Assembly (NCBI GenBank): GCA_016787705.1
Contig: JAEUTP010000008.1
Location: forward strand, 372,001 to 436,000
Direction of reading: 5' to 3'
From: Bacteroidia bacterium
GTDB taxonomy: Bacteria; Bacteroidota; Bacteroidia; B-17B0; Aurantibacillaceae
DNA: 64,000 nt
Below are positions 59,450 through 64,000 of this stretch, one piece after another (position 1 is the stretch's first letter; the number at the start of each line of letters is the position of its first letter). The notes under the pieces are model-generated. The model worked only from the letters and a program-made list of their open reading frames with translations, had not been told where the DNA came from and did no database searches. A program made the translations under genes and the position numbers.

Positions 59450-61720
59450 TTACTTTCTGTTTTGCGCGTCAACCACAGCTATTATTATCATATTTACTAT
59501 TTCACGCACACTGCTTCCTAATTGTAAAACGTGTACTGGCTTGTTTAATCCCATTAGTACCGGGCCAATGGCTTCGGCACCGCCTAATTCCTGCAATAAT
59601 TTATAAGCAATATTTCCGGCGGCAAGATTTGGAAAGATGAATGTATTTACATCTTTATCTACCAAATAACTGAAAGGAAATTGCTCTTTTAATAAATTAT
59701 TATTGGAAGCAAAATTAGCCTGGATGTCACCATCCACTATCATTCCCGGGTAATTCTTATGAAGTATTGCTGCTGCATCACTTACTTTTTTTGGCGTTTC
59801 GCCTTCTGCAGAACCAAAATTTGTGTACGATAATAACGCAATACGCGGTACAATATTAAATTGTTTTACGGTATTTGCAGTTAGTACGGCAATATCTGCC
59901 AACTCCTGCGATGTGGGGTTAGCATTCATTGTTGTATCTGCAAAAAAGTAAGGGCCTTTTTTTGTTACCATCATGTAAAGACCGGCCACCTTACTAACAC
60001 CGGGTTGCACGCCAATAATCTCTAAAGCGGGTTTTATTGGTGTACCATATTTTTTTGTCAGGCCTGATATCATAGCATCTGCCATACCCAGCTCTACCAT
60101 CATGGCGCCAAAATAATTACGATCGCGCATTAATTTACGCGCATCGTATTGTGTTAAACCACGGCGTTGACGCTTTTTCCAAAGCATATCTCCAAACTCG
60201 GCACGTTTTTCCTCTTCGGTATTTAACCATGGATCAATGATAGGTGTATCGCCAAGATCTAACTGGTATTCTTCCAGTAATTTGTCTATTTTTTCTTTAT
60301 TACCTAATAAAATTGGTTTTGCAATACCTTCATCTCGCACAACCTGAGCGGCTTTCAATACTTTGTAATTATCCGCTTCGGTAAATACAACGCGCTTTGG
60401 ATTGCTCTTGGCTTTATTAGCCAAACTACGCATCAGTTTATTATCTTTTCCTAAACGGTTATCCAGCTCTGCGCGATAGGCATCCCAATCGGTTATTTTA
60501 CGTTGTGCAACACCACTATCAACGGCCGCTTTCGCAACAGCAGAAGATACTGCCGAGATCAAACGACTATCTATTGGTTTTGGAATAATATATTCTTCGC
60601 CAAAGCTTAAATTTTTTGACCCGTACGCCAGGTTCACATAATCAGGCACAGGCTCTTTTGCTAAAGCGGCAATAGCAAGCGATGCTGCTAATTTCATTTC
60701 TTCATTAATGGTTGTAGCACGCACATCCATTGCGCCACGGAAAATGAAAGGGAAACCCAAAACATTATTTACCTGGTTAGGATGATCACTACGCCCTGTA
60801 GCCATAATAATATCTTTACGTGCTGCAATAGCGTCATCGTAAGAGATCTCAGGTGTTGGATTAGCAAGCGCAAAAACAATGCAATTTTTTGCCATGCTTT
60901 TTACCATGTCCTGCGTTAAAATATTTCCTTTTGAAAGACCAACAAAAACATCAGCACCTTTTATTGCTTCGGCCAATGTATTGATCTTTGTATTTTCAGA
61001 AGCAAAAAAAGATTTGTATTGGTCAAGATCTGTTCTGCCTTTGTGAATAACGCCTTTGCTATCCAACATGGTAATGTTCTCTTTTTTTACTCCAACGGCA
61101 ATGTACATTTTTGCACACGAGTTGGCAGATGCGCCGGCACCATTGATCACCAGCTTCACGTCCTTCATTTTTTTCTTCGAAATCTCAACCGCGTTCAATA
61201 AACCCGCAGCACTGATAATAGCAGTTCCATGCTGGTCATCATGCATCAAAGGAATATTCAATACTTCCTTTAAACGACGCTCTATTTCAAAACACTCTGG
61301 CGCTTTAATATCCTCTAAATTTATTCCGCCAAAGGTTGGTGCTATGTTTTTTACAGTATTAACAAATTCGTCAATATTTTTTGTATCTACCTCAATATCA
61401 AATACATCTATATCTGCAAAGATCTTAAATAACAAACCTTTTCCTTCCATTACCGGCTTTGAGGCAAGTGCGCCAATATCACCAAGACCCAAAACTGCAG
61501 TACCATTAGAAATAACGGCTACCAGGTTACCTTTTGCTGTATATTTATAGGCATCTTCGGGATTTTTCTCAATTTCCAAACATGGTTCAGCAACTCCCGG
61601 AGAGTAGGCTAAAGTAAGATCGCGCTGTGTGCTGTAAGGCTTGGTTGGAATTACCTCGATTTTGCCGGGACGGCCTTGTGAGTGGTAATCCAGGGCATCT
61701 TCTTTTCTAAATTTTGCCAT
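59450..61720 (-). CDS. maeB: NADP-dependent malic enzyme (malic/phosphotransacetylase fusion)
   Basis: 756 residues. Residues ~1-430 are the malic enzyme part: [46 protein letters not shown], and [16 protein letters not shown] for NADP. Residues ~430-756 resemble phosphotransacetylase ([17 protein letters not shown]), probably regulatory in this family. It makes pyruvate and NADPH from malate. It begins the tight maeB-ruvA-sprA operon. Confidence 0.95.
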   Translation of the reverse strand: MAKFRKEDALDYHSQGRPGKIEVIPTKPYSTQRDLTLAYSPGVAEPCLEIEKNPEDAYKYTAKGNLVAVISNGTAVLGLGDIGALASKPVMEGKGLLFKIFADIDVFDIEVDTKNIDEFVNTVKNIAPTFGGINLEDIKAPECFEIERRLKEVLNIPLMHDDQHGTAIISAAGLLNAVEISKKKMKDVKLVINGAGASANSCAKMYIAVGVKKENITMLDSKGVIHKGRTDLDQYKSFFASENTKINTLAEAIKGADVFVGLSKGNILTQDMVKSMAKNCIVFALANPTPEISYDDAIAARKDIIMATGRSDHPNQVNNVLGFPFIFRGAMDVRATTINEEMKLAASLAIAALAKEPVPDYVNLAYGSKNLSFGEEYIIPKPIDSRLISAVSSAVAKAAVDSGVAQRKITDWDAYRAELDNRLGKDNKLMRSLANKAKSNPKRVVFTEADNYKVLKAAQVVRDEGIAKPILLGNKEKIDKLLEEYQLDLGDTPIIDPWLNTEEEKRAEFGDMLWKKRQRRGLTQYDARKLMRDRNYFGAMMVELGMADAMISGLTKKYGTPIKPALEIIGVQPGVSKVAGLYMMVTKKGPYFFADTTMNANPTSQELADIAVLTANTVKQFNIVPRIALLSYTNFGSAEGETPKKVSDAAAILHKNYPGMIVDGDIQANFASNNNLLKEQFPFSYLVDKDVNTFIFPNLAAGNIAYKLLQELGGAEAIGPVLMGLNKPVHVLQLGSSVREIVNMIIIAVVDAQNRK

Positions 61721-61791
61721 AGTTTTTTTTATTAAGGATGACGAAGATACTAATAATATTTTACCTAAAGAACTGGTAAAAGCCTATAAAA

Positions 61792-61860
61792 AGGGGGATT
61801 TTGTGCTGTTTTTTTTGTATAGAAATTAAGGGGAATTTAGACTGAAATCTCAATCCCCCT
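61792..61860. repeat. Inverted repeat in the spacer before maeB
   Basis: AGGGGGATT (61792-61800) and AATCCCCCT (61852-61860) are exact complements separated by 51 bases. The spacer between maeB and the frame-shifted gene (61721-61889) shows nothing else recognisable; the function of the arms is unknown. Confidence 0.4.
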
Positions 61861-61889
61861 GCCCTCTTCTCCAAAAGGAATCACCGGCA

Positions 61890-62109
61890 TTACAAATACC
61901 TGAATTCCTTCCAGCTGTGTTTACATTTTTCACATTCGTAAACATCATCTACTTCGGTATGCATTAAGTGATACTTTTCCAAACTGCCTTCTATCAAAAT
62001 TCTCTCTATCCATAGTAATTCGCCATGTTTGCACTTTTGGGCATTCCCAAAAAACACACTGATGGAAGGTTTGTCGCTCAGGCACCCAGCCCTCATTAGG
62101 TTGAGCCAT
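61890..62109 (-). pseudogene. Zinc-ribbon-like small gene with a one-base frameshift
   Basis: No single frame gives a convincing protein, but two joined frames do. From ATG at 62109 the frame reads MAQPNEGWVPERQTFHQ and reaches FWECPK. If one A of the coding-strand run AAAA (62035-62038) is ignored, it continues CKHGELLWIERILIEG and ends YECEKCKHSWKEFRYL at 61890. The joined protein of about 72 residues has two CxxC pairs (CPKC and CEKC), a zinc-ribbon pattern. As written, an intact frame runs only from 62096 (ATG) to 61890 and lacks the first CxxC. It is either a true pseudogene, a programmed frameshift or an indel in the sequence. The ATG overlaps the end of the kinase gene. Confidence 0.6.
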
Positions 62110-64000
62110 GTTTATGCTTTAAAAATTCAAGATAAAAAATTGTGCCATTATTTATTTCAGAGTCAAACCAAACTTTACCATCAAAGCCCTGCATTATATT
62201 TTTTACCATTGCCAAACCTAAACCCGAACCTGTATTTTTGGTAGTAAAATTGGGTGTAAACAGTTTTTGTTTCAGATTATCATTAATACCGATACCGTTA
62301 TCTTTTATTGAAATAATAACAGAATCTTCACTTTCTTTCATCTCAATTTCAATTTTAGGTTCTGTTTTTTCATCTAAAGCCTGTACTGCATTTTTTAAAA
62401 TATTATTAAATACACGCAGCGCCTGGTCTTTATCACCTTGCACTAAAATTTCGTTTTTTGAAATATGATTTATAATGGAAATGTTTTTATGGTTCTCAAA
62501 AGTTAATTCAGATGTTTTAATGATCTCAAACAGGTTAATACGTTGTAAATTTGTTTTCGGGAATTTTGCAAAACTGCTAAACTCATTGGCAATTGTGGCA
62601 AGCGAGTCTATCTGCTCAATAATACCTGCACTTGCTTTTTCAAATTTCTCTTTAAAATCATTCGGATTGTTTTTCATTAAATGCTGCAGATATTGTAAAT
62701 TTAATTTCATAGGTGTTAACGGATTTTTAATTTCATGTGCCACCTGTTTAGCCATTTCACGCCACGCACTTTCACGCTCACTTTGCGCTAAAAGATTAGC
62801 ACTCTCTTCCAGTTTCACCAGCATTTGATTGTATTCGCTTACTAGTTTTCCGATCTCATCATTACTCTGCCATTTAATTTTTTCGTTCTGTTTTCCTAAA
62901 GTAATATTTGCAATTTGTTGTTTTATTAATTGAAGTGGTCGTGTAATATATCCCGCTAAAATTAAACCTGAAAGAATACTAATTACAAACAAAATTACGT
63001 ACACGTTTATAAAAGCGCTTATAATGCCCGATAATTCATTTACAAGATCGGCCTGTTTTGCATAATAAGGTAAATTCACAAAACCAATCAATTCTTTTTT
63101 GTTGTTAAATAAAGGGGTATATAATGATAAATAATTTAGTTCGCCAGCCTTTTCATTTACACTTGTGGCTGATGTTCTGTTCTCTTTCAAGTCGGCGTAA
63201 GCCTTTGGATTAACAAGCGCCGCAGCCAAACCCAAGTCATATAAACGGGGTTCGCTGGTATGAAACAATCTTCCTTTTTTTCCAAACAAGCTTATATCGG
63301 TGCTGAATAAATGAGCGTACTCTTTTAGCTTTAAATTCACCAATTCTTTTTGTGTTGGATCGAACATTTCTGCCGGTGTAAATTGCGTGGCTAATTCATT
63401 AATAATGGTTTGTGTTTTTTCCTGCAATTGTTTTATATTATCGGCTTCAAACTGATTAGAAACAAGCCTTGCAGAAGTTAAACCAACAGCAGAAATAGCA
63501 AGTAAAAGCAGGATAATAATAATAGCCTGAATACGACGTGTAAACGACGAAGATTTGAAACGCGATGTAAATATCAAACCATAAATAAAATAACTGCAAT
63601 AGCTTATGAAAGAAAAAAACAAGAACAAATAAGAGTTGTATGTAAAATAATAATCTCCATTTTTCTTTTTTTGACTAATGATGATTTGTGTTTCTTCATC
63701 AGGGTTAAAAAAGTAATGCATGTAATCAGGATTTGTTTTTGTAAGCGCTAGTGAATCACTTTCAAAATAAGGATAATTAAATTCGCCATAACGGCTGGAT
63801 ATTTGCCCTGCACGGTATACAGCATGACTGAATTTTTTTAATTTATCGGGTTTTTGCTGCGACTGATCCAATAACAGATCCGGAAAACTTCCTAACTCTT
63901 CAAATTGTTTTGGTTCTAAACGTACATAAAGATTTTTTGAACTTAACGGTATTTTGCCAATATAACGCGAGTTTTTTTTATGATTTGCAATAAAAAAGAA
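62096..64000 (-). CDS. NtrY-like membrane sensor histidine kinase (5' end cut by window)
   Basis: The frame is open to position 64000, so the N-terminus is missing; the TTG at 63871 is not a real start. At least 630 residues are present: two membrane segments flank a ~150-residue periplasmic sensor part (FTPAEMFDPTQKELVNLKLK ... PYYAKQADLVNEL), then a HAMP domain (AGYITRPLQLIKQQIANITL), HisKA with the phospho-acceptor His in AHEIKNPLTPMKLN, and HATPase_c (DNGIGINDNLKQKLFTPNF, GSGLGLAMVKNIMQGF). This is the NtrY-type arrangement. The partner regulator is outside this window. The small zinc-ribbon gene starts within its last codons. Confidence 0.93.
   Translation of the reverse strand, partial: FFFIANHKKNSRYIGKIPLSSKNLYVRLEPKQFEELGSFPDLLLDQSQQKPDKLKKFSHAVYRAGQISSRYGEFNYPYFESDSLALTKTNPDYMHYFFNPDEETQIIISQKKKNGDYYFTYNSYLFLFFSFISYCSYFIYGLIFTSRFKSSSFTRRIQAIIIILLLLAISAVGLTSARLVSNQFEADNIKQLQEKTQTIINELATQFTPAEMFDPTQKELVNLKLKEYAHLFSTDISLFGKKGRLFHTSEPRLYDLGLAAALVNPKAYADLKENRTSATSVNEKAGELNYLSLYTPLFNNKKELIGFVNLPYYAKQADLVNELSGIISAFINVYVILFVISILSGLILAGYITRPLQLIKQQIANITLGKQNEKIKWQSNDEIGKLVSEYNQMLVKLEESANLLAQSERESAWREMAKQVAHEIKNPLTPMKLNLQYLQHLMKNNPNDFKEKFEKASAGIIEQIDSLATIANEFSSFAKFPKTNLQRINLFEIIKTSELTFENHKNISIINHISKNEILVQGDKDQALRVFNNILKNAVQALDEKTEPKIEIEMKESEDSVIISIKDNGIGINDNLKQKLFTPNFTTKNTGSGLGLAMVKNIMQGFDGKVWFDSEINNGTIFYLEFLKHKHGST

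Noticed and set aside
1-64000. tRNA, rRNA, CRISPR arrays, transposase or prophage genes
   Set aside because: I looked through all spacers and found no convincing example of any of these.

Overview
The window is AT-rich chromosomal DNA from a member of the phylum Bacteroidota. The diagnostic signs are a complete sprA (type IX secretion translocon), two proteins ending in type A T9SS sorting domains, GWxTD, DUF4783, Porin_10-like and TssD-type proteins, and several TAnnTTTG minus-7 promoter boxes. Start codons are often TTG or GTG and I see no strong Shine-Dalgarno sequences. The gene order maeB-ruvA-sprA-gcvH-vanZ is, from memory, a Bacteroidota arrangement. I cannot name the genus. I found no rRNA, tRNA, CRISPR array, transposase gene or prophage.

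Layout. 1-2.9 kb: a cut-off YHYH protein with a T9SS tail, then an MbnP-like/MbnH-like pair (copper-protein-like plus diheme peroxidase-like). 2.9-3.5 kb: a non-coding repeat-like element with inverted ends and hairpins. 3.5-19 kb: housekeeping and envelope genes (S41 protease, plsY, gdhA, HAD phosphatase, a large T9SS-exported dockerin-like protein, amidohydrolase lipoprotein, DPP-IV peptidase, sirtuin) and a PLP acyl-transfer enzyme fused to a GNAT-like region. 19-22.3 kb: a STAS-like/histidine kinase/LuxR-type regulator operon, an unknown gene and a 51-residue Cys-rich protein. One 16-bp near-palindrome stands before the operon and, inverted, before the unknown gene. 22.4-27.3 kb: DAHP synthase/chorismate mutase, an ECF sigma factor operon ending in a TMTC-like GT-C membrane protein, and a SpoU methyltransferase. 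27.4-35.1 kb: MlaD-like gene, then HdrC-like and HdrB-like Fe-S genes split by a four-helix-bundle gene with inverted-repeat flanks, a TPR lipoprotein, patatin and a porin. 35.4-37.2 kb: rlmH, DUF4783, nadC. 37.3-42.8 kb: an accessory-looking patch with a His-rich membrane protein, an orphan TssD/Hcp-like protein, two DUF1801 paralogues, a glycosyltransferase, a channel-like protein and a double CbxX-type AAA+ ATPase with a duplicated N-terminal domain. 42.9-50.7 kb: transporters, an AraC regulator with an SDR gene, GWxTD lipoprotein, rnhA, sucD, vanZ-like. 50.8-64 kb: gcvH, sprA, ruvA, maeB, a frame-shifted zinc-ribbon gene and an NtrY-like histidine kinase cut by the window end.

Connections. 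SprA would export the two T9SS cargo proteins. The MbnP/MbnH pair probably forms one periplasmic redox unit with the YHYH protein upstream. The sigma factor, its anti-sigma-like partner and the GT-C protein overlap or abut and look like one regulated unit. Two copies of a short palindromic repeat (AAGCCAC...GTGGCTT ends) fill two spacers between convergent genes and probably act as shared terminators.

The points I find most worth a second look are the shared 16-mer around the two-component operon, the four-helix-bundle insertion in the Fe-S operon, the PLP-enzyme/GNAT fusion, the MbnP/MbnH/YHYH locus, the GT-C protein with calcium-loop-like inserts, and the AAA+ protein with its tandem N-terminal domain.
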